Source: an uncultured Clostridium sp. (GTDB taxonomy: Bacteria > Bacillota > Clostridia > TANB77 > CAG-508). Taken from it: a DNA stretch of 64,000 nt. Position numbers and translations under genes: made by a program. Where the stretch lies: positions 62,001-126,000 of the forward strand of contig CANSPP010000003.1 of assembly GCA_947648905.1 (NCBI GenBank), read 5' to 3'. Positions 9,373 through 18,392 of the stretch are shown here, one piece after another. Within the stretch, counting starts at the first letter, position 1, and each line of letters opens with the position of its first letter. The notes beneath the pieces are model-generated. The model saw only the letters and a program-made list of their open reading frames with translations, was not told the origin of the DNA and searched no databases.

Positions 9373-9629
9373 TATAAAAACCTCCATTCTTTTAATATTC
9401 TTAAAACATCTTTGATTTGATATTCCTTCAAAATATTCTTTGGGTGTGGCTTATGTAATTCAATTTTTTGACATATATCTTTATGTTCAAATACCACTCT
9501 TGATCCTGACGTTCTTCCTTTATTATCTTCAATAAATCCCAAATTATTTAGTACTTTCTTTAATTCATCATATGTAAAGTCTTTCGGTTTTGCTTTTAAT
9601 CTTTCTACTAATTTTTCCACTCTACTCAT
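9372..9629 (-). CDS. hicA: HicA-like mRNA interferase toxin
   Basis: 85 aa. Double-stranded-RNA-binding-like fold with FTYDELKKVLNNLGF near the N-terminus, SGSRVVFEH and the expected catalytic His in HKPHPKN. It cleaves mRNA unless bound by HicB. It precedes hicB in the usual HicA-HicB order and has AAGGAG upstream. Neither gene contains a CGG codon. Confidence 0.88.
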   Translation of the reverse strand: MSRVEKLVERLKAKPKDFTYDELKKVLNNLGFIEDNKGRTSGSRVVFEHKDICQKIELHKPHPKNILKEYQIKDVLRILKEWRFL

Positions 9630-9700
9630 ATTATATCACTCCTTTATTAGGTTTGCAACTATTTTTAGTCGCATTTTCATTCTTATTTTTTATAAAAAAT

Positions 9701-12221
9701 CTAGTTCAACATTTTATTTAACCAAGTCTTCTTTTTATTAAACTGTATAGTAATTTCCCCATCATTGTCTGTTCTAAATATTTTACATCCGTATTTGCTC
9801 TATTTCTTCTAGTACTTTACTATTAGGGTGTCCAAATGTATTTTTCTCTCCCACTCCAATAACTGCTAATTTTGGGCTCACCAATTTTAAAAAATCTTGT
9901 GTTGTAGATGTCTTCGAACCGATGATGTGCAACTTTTAGAACTGTTGCATTTAACTTTTGTTTCTGACTTTTATATACTTCCACAATCTTATTTTCTGCT
10001 ATCTTCTCTATATCCCCAGTAAATAACATAGAAAAATTACCATATATCATTTTACAAACTAAAGAATTATTGTTTAAGCTATTTTCACTAATCACATTTT
10101 TTGAATTTGGCCACAATATATCAAAATATAAATTTCTTTCTATCTCGATTGTCTCTCCTGCTTCTACTACTTGTACTTTTACCTTATTTTCTTTCACTAT
10201 TTTTACAAACTCTTGATAGTTTTCCGAATCTTCAAATTGCTTTCCTATTATTACGTTTTTAACTTCTATTTCTTGTAATAGATATGGGATAGAACCGCAC
10301 ATGGTCTTGGTCAAAATGACTTATAAAAATATAATCAATTTTTGTATATTCTCTATCTAAAATATAAGGAAGTAACGTAGATTTACCAACATTAAAGTCT
10401 TTTGAGCTACTTCCTCCGCCATCTATTAATATTGTTTTACCATATGGAGTTTCTATAAATGTGCTATCTCCTTGTCCAACATCTACAAAGTGTATTTTTA
10501 AGTTTTTTGGTGTTATCTTGAAAATTGAAATAATTATAATTGGAATTAAAATTATTGATATATACATTTTTTTATTTTGCCTAAATTTATATTTGAATAG
10601 TGCAATTAAATTTCTTATTCTTCTTCCGAGTAGCGTTTATCTTAGTTGAATGATATATTTTATAGCAAAAATTCAAAATAATAATTGCTAAATAATATAT
10701 AATAATTTCGTATATTCGAGGTGTTCTTATATAAATTTTAGAATATGGAAGTTCTCCTATTTTTGAAATATAAATTAAAAGTTGAATTAAAAGTTCTAAT
10801 GGAATTGAAAAGATTTTAATTATTGGATAATAAAATACAGCTAATATAATTGTTGTAGTCCCTAAAATAATAATTGGTCCTATAATCACACTTACCAATA
10901 AATTTGTAATAAAAAAATAAACTCCAAATACATTAAAATGATATATCATAATAGGAAATATAGCTAACTGAGCTGATATAGTAACAGCTAAAATTTCTTT
11001 TATTTTATCAAATAATTTAACTATTTTTATATTAATCTTATACTTCCATTTTTTATTTTTAATTCTTATACTCTTTAGGAATTTAAGAACATTATTATGA
11101 AAAAGCAAAATTCCTGCCGTTCCAATATACGAAAACTGCAACCCTATATTCATAATTAAAAATGGATTATAAATAAGAATTAAAATAAGAGATAAACTAA
11201 GTGAATTAATAGTATCGTTTTTTCTATGAATTAATCCAGCCATTAAAATTAATATTTCCATCACACATGCCCTTACAACAGACGGTGAAAATCCTGTAAT
11301 AAACATATAGAAAATTAAAGATATAATTATAACAATTTTAGTTTTATTCTTGCCTATATTTGATTTTAACAACAAATTAAGCCCTATAACTAAATAAGCT
11401 ACATGCATACCTGAAACAGCTAATATATGTGAAATACTACTAGTTCTAAAATTATCTTTTAATTCTTCATCTATATTTGAACTATTACCTAATAATATCC
11501 CTTTTAAAAGTTCTGCTTTTTCGTTGTCTAACATAGAATTTATTACTTCTTCAAACCTTAAAAAACATTTATTTGAAAAATTGAAAATTGCATTTACTTT
11601 ATCGTGTTGTAGTACTTTAACATCATTACTATTCACGCTTCCATAAACCTTTTCAGTTTTTAAATACTCTTTATAATCAAAGCCACCAAAATTTCGTCTT
11701 GCACTAGGCTCTTGAAATTCACCAAAAAATCTAACTTCATCCCCATATTTCAGCTCATCTGTGGATTTTTTATCTACTCTTAAATAGAGACAAGTATTTT
11801 TAAACTTTCTCTCTCCATTTATATCTAAAACTTTTATTTTATATTGAGCCTTATACTCTTTTTCTTCTATGTTACTTATAACCACTCCTCTACCAGTTAT
11901 ATCGGAAATATCCTTATATAGAGAACTATACTTTTCATTTTGAAAAATTACGATTGAATTTGAAATAATTGAACTAATTATAATTATTAAAATAACTTTT
12001 GAATTTAAAATTAACTTTACATATCTAAGATATCTGTCCAATTTGTCCAATTGGGGACGTTTCTTTCTTGGACATTTTTTGCAGATTGCAACTATTATTA
12101 TTGGTATATACAAAAAGGCTATACTGTGTTTAAAGTATAGCCCTATTATTATTCCTATTATATATCCAATTGTTGCAATTAAGATTGGTCGTTTTATTGC
12201 TTGTTTTCTTTTTGTTTCTAT
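9701..12221 (-). CDS. comEC: ComEC/Rec2 DNA uptake channel (four CGG +1 shifts)
   Basis: Membrane channel for single-stranded DNA in natural transformation. With four shifts it is about 838 aa, a normal ComEC length. The parts in order are N-terminal helices (ATIGYIIGIIIGLY), a DUF4131 region, the Competence domain (SHILAVSGMHVAYL), and a C-terminal metallo-beta-lactamase domain (HFVDVGQGDS, SHFDQDHVGS, VAHHGS). In-frame CGG at 10626-10628, 10295-10297, 9919-9921 and 9789-9791 each need the C skipped. Results include DHVGSIPYLL, AHHGSKTSTT and EQIGCKIFRTD. The family stop is TAG at 9701-9703. No ATG, GTG or TTG precedes the first helix; ATA at 12219-12221 behind AAAGGAAG is the best start. 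A 31-bp repeat lies inside at 12044-12074. Confidence 0.85.
9789..9791 (-). other. CGG +1 recoding site 4 in comEC
   Basis: ATA CGG ATG TAA in the running frame. Skipping C gives ATA GGA TGT and continues as GCKIFRTDNDGEITIQ, the usual ComEC ending, to TAG at 9701-9703. Confidence 0.65.
9919..9921 (-). other. CGG +1 recoding site 3 in comEC
   Basis: CAT CAT CGG TTC. Skipping C restores the conserved metallo-beta-lactamase motif AHHGS and the reading frame behind it. Confidence 0.75.
10295..10297 (-). other. CGG +1 recoding site 2 in comEC
   Basis: CAT GTG CGG TTC. Skipping C restores HFDQDHVGSIPYLL, the metal-binding motif followed by its conserved glycine. Confidence 0.75.
10626..10628 (-). 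other. CGG +1 recoding site 1 in comEC
   Basis: ACT CGG AAG. Skipping C joins the last membrane helices to the segment leading into the metallo-beta-lactamase domain. Confidence 0.7.
12044..12074. repeat. 31-bp family-1 repeat inside comEC
   Basis: Arms TGTCCA/TGGACA around ATTGGGGACGTTTC. Read on the minus strand it encodes the CPRKKRPQLDK part of ComEC, between membrane helices 2 and 3. Confidence 0.8.
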
Positions 12222-12249
12222 TTTTATCTTCCTTTCAATTGCTTTGTTT

Positions 12250-13575
12250 TTATTGGATTATTCTTCTTGCTCCTACATAGTTGTTGTTATAGTATCCTGA
12301 GTTTATTGTATCTATTGTTACTCCTCTTTGTGGGTTTGCTGCGTGTACTATATTTCCTCCACCTATGTATATTCCAACATGGTTGATTCCTGATTTTCCG
12401 AACATTACTAAGTCTCCTGGTTGTAAATCACTTCTAGCAACTGCTGTTCCATTACTATATTGTCCTGCTGCTGTTCTATTTAAGCTTACGCCGTGTTGTT
12501 TGTATATATATGATGTGAATCCTGAACAGTCAAAACTGTTTGGTCCTGAAGCTCCATATACATATCTGCTTCCAATATAGTTACTTGCTGTTTGTACTAC
12601 TGTTGCTCCTATTTTTGAGGTTGCAGTAGTTGTTGTTTCTACTGGTTTATCTGTGCTTGTATTGCTGTTTGTTCTTGATGTTGTTGAGCTTCTTGATGTT
12701 ACTTCTTGTTTTTTATCTGATAATAGTGATGATGATATATATCCTTCTTTTCCTTCTGCTTTTACTTTGTACCATCCATCTAGCTCTTTATATACTTCTA
12801 CTGTTGTGTTTAATTTTAGCTTTGCTACTATTTCTGATGATGTTGTTGCTTCTTGTCTTAAATTTACTGTTTCTGTATTTACATATAGTGTTTTTAATAA
12901 TGTTTCTGCTGTTTCACTAGCTGTTGGTTGTTCTTCGTTGTTTTTATTTTCTTCTTGCTCATTTGCTGGTTGTTCTTGTATAGATTTTAGTTCTTCTTCT
13001 CTTATCCAACCTTTTACTGTGTCTACTTCTATGCATACCCAACCATTAATCTTTTCTATTATTGTTACTTCTTGATCTTTTTTTACTTCTATTGTTTCTG
13101 TTGCGTTTATTGCTGGTACTATTTTTAGCTTTGTGTCTTCTGCTACTTTTTTTGTTTTTTCATCTTTATTTTGATTTTCGTCTACTGCATTTGTTTCTGG
13201 CTCATTTGCCTGATTTTCTTGATTTTCACCTGTTGGTTGTTCTTCTTGTTCACTCTGTGTTGGTTCAGTACTTGTCTGAGTTGTTGCGTTTTGCTCACTT
13301 TCGTTTAGTGCTATTACGTCTTGTCTTAAATAGCCTGTTATTCCTTGTGCTTTTACTTTGTACCATTCTCCTTCTTTTTCTAGTATTGTTACTTCTTGGT
13401 TTTGTGATAGTAACTCTAGAATTTTAGAGTTTGTATCTGCTGTTTCTCTTAGGTTTGCAGTTTCGACACTTACTTTAGCTGTATTTGCAGCAAAACTTAT
13501 ATTTATAAAAAACAATGCTACAATGCTTATACCCGCAAGTATTACTATGCTTTTTATATTCTTTTTACTTTTCAT
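12250..13575 (-). CDS. Secreted SH3-domain NlpC/P60 endopeptidase
   Basis: Secreted peptidoglycan hydrolase cutting stem peptides. 441 aa. A signal peptide (about 1-30, ending ISFAANT) is followed by three bacterial SH3 domains (about 33-90, 150-205, 245-300), each with a tyrosine/tryptophan-rich WYKVKA-like core. They are separated by long Glu/Gln/Asn/Thr-rich linkers. The C-terminal NlpC/P60 domain has Cys in FDCSGF and His in INHVGIYIG. Start ATG 13575 follows AAGGAG. It ends about 29 bp before the probable start of comEC. Confidence 0.92.
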   Translation of the reverse strand: MKSKKNIKSIVILAGISIVALFFINISFAANTAKVSVETANLRETADTNSKILELLSQNQEVTILEKEGEWYKVKAQGITGYLRQDVIALNESEQNATTQTSTEPTQSEQEEQPTGENQENQANEPETNAVDENQNKDEKTKKVAEDTKLKIVPAINATETIEVKKDQEVTIIEKINGWVCIEVDTVKGWIREEELKSIQEQPANEQEENKNNEEQPTASETAETLLKTLYVNTETVNLRQEATTSSEIVAKLKLNTTVEVYKELDGWYKVKAEGKEGYISSSLLSDKKQEVTSRSSTTSRTNSNTSTDKPVETTTTATSKIGATVVQTASNYIGSRYVYGASGPNSFDCSGFTSYIYKQHGVSLNRTAAGQYSNGTAVARSDLQPGDLVMFGKSGINHVGIYIGGGNIVHAANPQRGVTIDTINSGYYNNNYVGARRIIQ

Positions 13576-13687
13576 TTTATATTACTCCTTAATATAATAT
13601 ATTACATCCTGTTTGTTAACGTTCCTAGTATATATTATTTTTCACATTTTGTCAAGTTTTGCAATGTTTTCCTATGTACAAATAACC

Positions 13688-13723
13688 AAAAAGACCACAA
13701 TCCGTAATGATTGCAGTCTTTTT
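13688..13723 (-). terminator. Terminator of rplM-rpsI
   Basis: AAAAAGAC...GTCTTTTT hairpin (inner ACAATC/GATTG pairs) followed by A/T sequence just past the rpsI stop on the minus strand. Confidence 0.75.
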
Positions 13724-13737
13724 GTAATATATAAAAA

Positions 13738-14139
13738 TTATCTTTTTGAGAATTGTGGAGCTTTTCTTGCTTTTTTAAGACCGTATTTTTTTCTTTCTTT
13801 CATACGAGAATCTCTTGTTAAGAATCCGTTTGATTTAAGAGCTGGTCTATATTCGCTGTTTGCTTCATTTAAAGCTCTAGCTATTCCGTGTCTTAATGCT
13901 CCAGCTTGACCTGTGAATCCTCCACCTTTTACAGTAGCAATTACATCATATTTAGCTAATGTATTTGTAACTGTAAGTGGTTGTCTAACGATTACTTTTA
14001 ATGTTTCTAATCCGAAGAATTCTTCGATATCTTTTTTGTTTATTGTTATTTTTCCTGTACCTTCTACTAATCTAACTCTAGCAATTGCATTTTTTCTTCT
14101 TCCTGTACCATAGTAAACGATATTTTCTTTTTTTGCCAT
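13738..14139 (-). CDS. rpsI: 30S ribosomal protein S9 (uS9)
   Basis: Head protein of the small subunit contacting P-site tRNA through its C-terminal tail. 133 aa. Signatures are [35 protein letters not shown] and the terminal [12 protein letters not shown]. The true start is the ATG at 14137-14139, which overlaps the rplM stop as TAATG, with GGAGG inside rplM. The longer reading from 14157 is rejected. Confidence 0.97.
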   Translation of the reverse strand: MAKKENIVYYGTGRRKNAIARVRLVEGTGKITINKKDIEEFFGLETLKVIVRQPLTVTNTLAKYDVIATVKGGGFTGQAGALRHGIARALNEANSEYRPALKSNGFLTRDSRMKERKKYGLKKARKAPQFSKR

Positions 14140-14579
14140 TATTTTCTTACCTCCCATACTTCTGGTTTTTGTGCTTGATTTTCGTGTTCAGCTCCTGCAT
14201 ATACTCTTAGTTTTTTAAGCATTTGTCTTCCTAAAGAGTTATGTGGTAGCATTCCTTTTACTGCTAATGTCATAGCTTTTTCTGGATTTTTTTCAAGCAT
14301 TACTTTGGCAGAAACTTCTTTCATTCCTCCAATATAACCTGAATGGTGTCTGTAAACTTTTTGGTTTATTTTGTTTCCTGTTAAGATTGCATCTTTGCAA
14401 TTTAGTATTATAACATGGTCTCCCATATCGATATTTGGTGTAAATGTTGGTTTGTGTTTTCCTCTTAATAATGAAGCTGCTTCTGTTGCAACTCTACCTA
14501 ATGGTTTGTTAGCTGCATCTATAATATACCATTTGCTTTCAACTTCACCTTTTTTTGCACTATATGTAGTATTATTCAT
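14139..14579 (-). CDS. rplM: 50S ribosomal protein L13 (uL13)
   Basis: Early-assembly large-subunit protein. 146 aa. Signatures are [29 protein letters not shown] and [25 protein letters not shown] lies upstream. It forms the usual rplM-rpsI pair, translationally coupled through TAATG. Confidence 0.97.
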   Translation of the reverse strand: MNNTTYSAKKGEVESKWYIIDAANKPLGRVATEAASLLRGKHKPTFTPNIDMGDHVIILNCKDAILTGNKINQKVYRHHSGYIGGMKEVSAKVMLEKNPEKAMTLAVKGMLPHNSLGRQMLKKLRVYAGAEHENQAQKPEVWEVRK

Positions 14580-14737
14580 GGTAAAAGTTACCCTCCTATT
14601 ATTTTTATTTTTTATTTATATATGAAGTTTAAATCTAAAACTACCGGGGAGAAGTTATAAATTTAAATCATATTATCTCATAATACCAAACTATTTTATT
14701 ACAAAAATGGCTGTTTGTCAATACTTCTAGGCAAAAA

Positions 14738-14766
14738 AATAGAGATTTTGGCTAAAAATCTCTATT
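14738..14766 (-). terminator. Terminator of sipL-yunB
   Basis: AATAGAGATTTT and its near-perfect complement around a short loop, with a T-run on the minus strand. It overlaps the yunB stop at 14762-14764. Confidence 0.7.
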
Positions 14767-15482
14767 CAATAATATCTAAGGCATTAGAACCATTAACACC
14801 TTCAAGATTATAATAAGTATTAGGAATACGACCAACAATAACATTCTCTGCCAATAAAACCTGATTAGTAATCTCCTTTTCTAAATCCTGAAATGGTGTT
14901 AATATATTTACTTTACACTTGACATTCAAATAAATTCTGTGAAGAGTTTGATTAATCCCTTGAGAAGTAAACTCACTTTTTAAATCTGTTTCTACATCAC
15001 CAATTGGTGATATTGAAATCTTGACGCCTGGTCCTCTACCTGCTAATAATTTAAATCCTGTAAAACTACCGCAAAGCTATTGATATATTTTCTCTTCCCC
15101 TAGAGTCTAACCTTTGTTGAATTTTAATTGCTACATCTGAAATTATTTCATTTATAGATATCACATTTGATTTTATCATTTCAATATTATTATTCGAGTC
15201 TTTCTCTATTGTGAACATTTCATCATAAGAGTGTTCTCTCATAACATTTGTAGCTTCCTCATTTGAAATGATAGTAGCAATAGACTTTGCCCTATTTTCA
15301 CATAAAGTATCAAATATTGGATATACAGCATCTAGAATAACCTTAACTGTAGAAAATGCAATAATTAAAATTATTATTATTTTAGCTACTTTTGCATTTT
15401 TTTCTTTATTCAGATTAACACTTCTATTATTTAATATAATCTTTGGAATTCTAATTCGTGGTCTGGAATAAATCTTAGACAT
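14762..15482 (-). CDS. yunB: Sporulation protein YunB (CGG +1 frameshift)
   Basis: SigE-controlled sporulation protein in Bacillus, of unknown biochemical role. Read through one +1 shift it is 239 aa, a normal length. An N-terminal membrane helix (IIIILIIAFSTVKVILDAVY) leads to the YunB domain. The zero frame ends as ALR-stop at CGG TAG (CGG 15069-15071). Skipping C gives ISIALGSFTGFKLLAGRGPG and continues through GINQTLHRIYLNVKC to VIVGRIPNTYYNLEG, all conserved in YunB. It overlaps the sipL-like gene by 8 bp. Confidence 0.85.
15069..15071 (-). other. CGG +1 recoding site in yunB
   Basis: TTG CGG TAG in the zero frame. Skipping C avoids the immediate stop and restores the YunB C-terminal domain of about 100 residues. 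Confidence 0.8.
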
Positions 15483-17025
15483 AACTTACTGTTTGTGGAT
15501 GTTTATAACGTGGTATAAACAATTTTTGTCCCACATCTATTCTATTTTCGTCTTCTATTCCATTAGTTCTTACTATATCATCTATTGTACTACCAAAACG
15601 TTTTGCAATTTTCCACAAAGTATCATCTTTTTTAACAATATACATTAGAATACTGTAATCTTCCGCTTCTCTTTCTCCGTTTGCCTGAATTTCGTCTATT
15701 ATACTCATATTTGTATTTCTATAAGAGTCTGTATTAACAAGCATATCAAGATTTGCTGTAACCATTCCACCATCTTGAACTACAAAATTTTGGTTAGCCA
15801 CTTCTATTGCCATATTACTATTTACATTCTCTCCATCTTCTAAGTCTGAAATCGCATAATCAAATGGAATTTTCGCTGTTCTAGTATCAACTTGCAAATC
15901 ACTATTTGACAAAATAAATCTTAATTGTAACTCTCCTTCATACACAATTCTATTTTTGCTTTTTGTTTCTTTTTCTATTATAGGCTGAACATCTACATCT
16001 ATAATACTTCTATTATCCATCCCTTCAAGTTGTACTTTTTCTCTTATTTGCATAGTTTCTCTTGTTGTTCTCTTATTCGTTAAAACTGTGATTTTTTTCT
16101 TATTAAATTCCATATTTTCGCTTGGGCTGTATAAATCTTGAATTAAGTTTATTTGTCTTTCTTCATAAACACTTGCCATTACACCTATTTCTATTTCAAC
16201 ATAAATTGAATGTTCTTCTATTGAATTTGGTTTTAATACAATATTTCTTATCTCATAATCCACATCACATATATTATCTTCTGTCACATTTGGAATATCG
16301 ATAAACCCTACAACTGGCACTCTTGCTGTTATTGTATTTATTCTATTATCTTCTGTTAGATACATTATTTTTATTTCTGCTTCTGATTTTGTTAATATTT
16401 TGTTGTAACTTACTTTGATGTCTTTATCACATATGCAAACTTGTGCCTTTAAAATTTCTGCTAAATTATCTGCACTATCTATCTTTATTGTATCTTTTGC
16501 ATATATCTTTGTATCTCCTGTCCCTACCAAAGAATTTACCATCAAATCTTCTTTTAGCATTTTAACATTTTCCGCATTTTGAAGTGAATTTATTATTTGA
16601 ACATCTTCATTTGAATATAGTTTTATCTCCACCTCAATCACAGCTTTTATTCCCACTTTTCTACCATTAATCACTTTTGCCTCTATAGATTTTAAATTCG
16701 CCTCTAATTTGCAAGTCATTCCTTCTTTACTATTTGCCACTTGCACATTCTCTGAAAAATCTAAACTTGTTGAAAGCCCTCTTACTCTATCATTAGTATC
16801 ATCTGCCATATACATTATATATGTATTAATATTTCCATCAATTCTGATTTTATCATCTTGTACTTCTTTTTTATAAATGCATACTACCCCACTTGTACAA
16901 ATTGTATTCAAAATATCTGGTTTAGAGTCTGGTACTATCATATCCCCTTCTACCATTATTAGCTCTTTTTTTGTTGCTACTAGTTTGTTCACACATAAAT
17001 TTTCTTTTATTGTATCTACAACCAT
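15475..17025 (-). CDS. SipL-like SPOCS/LysM spore coat assembly protein
   Basis: 516 aa. Repeated SPOCS (DUF3794) segments fill about residues 1-455, with ELIMVEGDMIVPDSKPDIL at the start. A single LysM domain at the C-terminus (about 463-508) has YIVKKDDTLWKIAKRFGST and GQKLFIPR. This is the architecture of SipL, which binds SpoIVA and anchors the coat in Clostridioides. Its partner yunB directly follows with an overlap, and veg, yabG and spoIIID lie close by. GGAGGTC precedes the ATG. Confidence 0.85.
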   Translation of the reverse strand: MVVDTIKENLCVNKLVATKKELIMVEGDMIVPDSKPDILNTICTSGVVCIYKKEVQDDKIRIDGNINTYIMYMADDTNDRVRGLSTSLDFSENVQVANSKEGMTCKLEANLKSIEAKVINGRKVGIKAVIEVEIKLYSNEDVQIINSLQNAENVKMLKEDLMVNSLVGTGDTKIYAKDTIKIDSADNLAEILKAQVCICDKDIKVSYNKILTKSEAEIKIMYLTEDNRINTITARVPVVGFIDIPNVTEDNICDVDYEIRNIVLKPNSIEEHSIYVEIEIGVMASVYEERQINLIQDLYSPSENMEFNKKKITVLTNKRTTRETMQIREKVQLEGMDNRSIIDVDVQPIIEKETKSKNRIVYEGELQLRFILSNSDLQVDTRTAKIPFDYAISDLEDGENVNSNMAIEVANQNFVVQDGGMVTANLDMLVNTDSYRNTNMSIIDEIQANGEREAEDYSILMYIVKKDDTLWKIAKRFGSTIDDIVRTNGIEDENRIDVGQKLFIPRYKHPQTVSYV

Positions 17026-17108
17026 TTATTTGACCTCCTTTATTTTTCTTTATACATATATATTAAGACTTGCTCTTTTTATTCCTATTTTTCAAAAAAA
17101 TTGCTAAT

Positions 17109-17137
17109 CTGCCATTAAGGTCCGTCCCAAATGGCAG
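17109..17137. repeat. 29-bp palindromic repeat, family 2
   Basis: Arms CTGCCA/TGGCAG around AAGGTCCGTCCC. Intergenic, beyond the veg terminator. Confidence 0.8.
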
Positions 17138-17142
17138 AAACA

Positions 17143-17176
17143 AAAAAAGCAGAAAATAATTTATTTTCTGCTTTTT
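17143..17176 (-). terminator. Terminator of veg
   Basis: AAAAAGCAGAAAATAA pairs with TTATTTTCTGCTTTTT, with a T-run on the minus strand, 11 bp after the veg stop. Confidence 0.8.
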
Positions 17177-17186
17177 AATATTTTTA

Positions 17187-17483
17187 TTATAGTGATACTT
17201 TTTTTGGTTTTGGCTCTGGTGCTGGTGGGATTAATGGTGAATATGCTTCTCCATCAAATACTTCTACTTCTACTGTTCTTGTTAGAACGTCTGTATAACT
17301 ATAAGTTACATTTCTATTATTCTCCTCATATTTTACTACAAAAATATTTGGATATGCTTTTTCTATGGTAGCTTCTTTCTCAAAGACTTTACTTCTTCCT
17401 AGTGAACCTTTGATTATTATCTTTTGCCCTTCTTTTTCTAAGATGTCAGTTTTCAAATTTGCTATGTCTGTTCTACAAATCAT
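17187..17483 (-). CDS. veg: Veg family protein
   Basis: 98 aa. The Veg core is visible as LEKEGQKIIIKGSLGRSK, EKAYPNIFVVKY and NVTYSYTDVLTRTVEV. In Bacillus, Veg is made from an exceptionally strong SigA promoter and stimulates biofilm matrix genes. Here too the promoter (17515-17543) is a full consensus. A proline-rich tail (SPLIPPAPEPKPKK) extends the protein beyond the Bacillus version. It lies between sipL-like and yabG. Confidence 0.85.
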   Translation of the reverse strand: MICRTDIANLKTDILEKEGQKIIIKGSLGRSKVFEKEATIEKAYPNIFVVKYEENNRNVTYSYTDVLTRTVEVEVFDGEAYSPLIPPAPEPKPKKVSL

Positions 17484-17514
17484 CTGCTATCACCTACTCC
17501 TTTAAGATGAGTTG

Positions 17515-17543
17515 ATTATAGCATTTTAGGGTAAAATTGTCAA
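17515..17543 (-). promoter_or_regulatory. Consensus SigA promoter of veg
   Basis: On the minus strand TTGACA (17543-17538) and TATAAT (17520-17515) are separated by exactly 17 bp, a perfect consensus. Confidence 0.85.
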
Positions 17544-17614
17544 AAAATGTTTGTTCTTGTTTTTTGGTTGTATCGCTTGTGTGCCAACGTTTTTATTGCT
17601 TTGTTTTTCTATTT

Positions 17615-17652
17615 TTACAACTACATTACAATTATATTACAAAAATATTACA
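17615..17652 (+). promoter_or_regulatory. Four TTACA direct repeats, 11-bp period
   Basis: TTACA starts at 17615, 17626, 17637 and 17648, exactly one helical turn apart. The geometry matches OmpR/PhoB-family operators. It lies about 70 bp upstream of the veg -35 box and 16 bp beyond the yabG stop. Confidence 0.6.
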
Positions 17653-17667
17653 TTTGCCTTTTTTCCC

Positions 17668-18219
17668 TTATTTTATAGTCATTTTTCCGTTTGCTCCAAT
17701 TCCACTTATTCCTTTTTTTCCGTCTCTTAATTGATATGCTATGTCGTCTATTGTTATATATTTATATTTTTCAGTTGTAGCCACTTTTTCTGCAACAATC
17801 AAAGGGTCTAAGAAGTCTATCAAAATTCTTGCTGGTGATGAGGCAAAGTTTGCTCCCGCTGATATGATTGCTTCAAAATAGCTTTGACAAGCTCCTGCAA
17901 AGATTACTAGATTTTTATTTTTTTCTCTGTCGTATCTTCTAGCTTCTTTTACTGTTTGTATAAAATATTTCGAGTTTCTGTAATTGTATATGTCGTTATA
18001 TCTACTCCCTTTTCTTATCATTGCATCATGCCCTGTTACTACTAAAATATCAGGATCATATACTTCTAATAATCTATATACTACTCTTGGTTGCCTATAC
18101 TCTGGAATATTCTTTACTACCGCATCTAAGCCCATTTTCATATAATAATTATAAGCCTTTTCACTATATTTTCTGTCTCCGTCTAAATGTAGGATTTTTC
18201 CTGGTTTTATACTCTTCAT
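17668..18219 (-). CDS. yabG: YabG-like sporulation protease, short form
   Basis: Coat-modifying cysteine protease in spore formers. 183 aa against about 290 in Bacillus. The catalytic region is present (GKILHLDGDRKYSEKAYNYY, DILVVTGHDAM, VIFAGACQSYFEA, GANFASSPARI) but the N-terminal domain of about 100 residues is absent. The start is firm: GAGGTGATAGC precedes ATG 18219, and upstream is a repeat, so this is not an annotation error. It is divergent from spoIIID. Confidence 0.8.
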   Translation of the reverse strand: MKSIKPGKILHLDGDRKYSEKAYNYYMKMGLDAVVKNIPEYRQPRVVYRLLEVYDPDILVVTGHDAMIRKGSRYNDIYNYRNSKYFIQTVKEARRYDREKNKNLVIFAGACQSYFEAIISAGANFASSPARILIDFLDPLIVAEKVATTEKYKYITIDDIAYQLRDGKKGISGIGANGKMTIK

Positions 18220-18283
18220 GCTATCACCTCATATTTTGGGCTATTACATTTTATGCTGTTTTTTGTCGACTTGTGTCTAATTT

Positions 18284-18314
18284 GGGACATTTGGGGACGT
18301 TTCCTTTTTGTCCC
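18284..18314. repeat. 31-bp palindromic repeat, family 1
   Basis: Arms GGGACA/TGTCCC with core GGGGACGTTTC, in the divergent yabG-spoIIID region. Confidence 0.8.
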
Positions 18315-18392
18315 TCTTGAAGATTTTTTGTAATAAATTAATTTGCCTGTGAATAGGATTAAACAAAAGTATTCTAATGGAGGTTAGACAAT

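Noticed and set aside
12630..12920. Leu/Phe-rich readings opposite AT-rich and low-complexity genes, here and at many other places
   Set aside because: They are shadows on the strand opposite real genes, without ribosome binding sites or family similarity.
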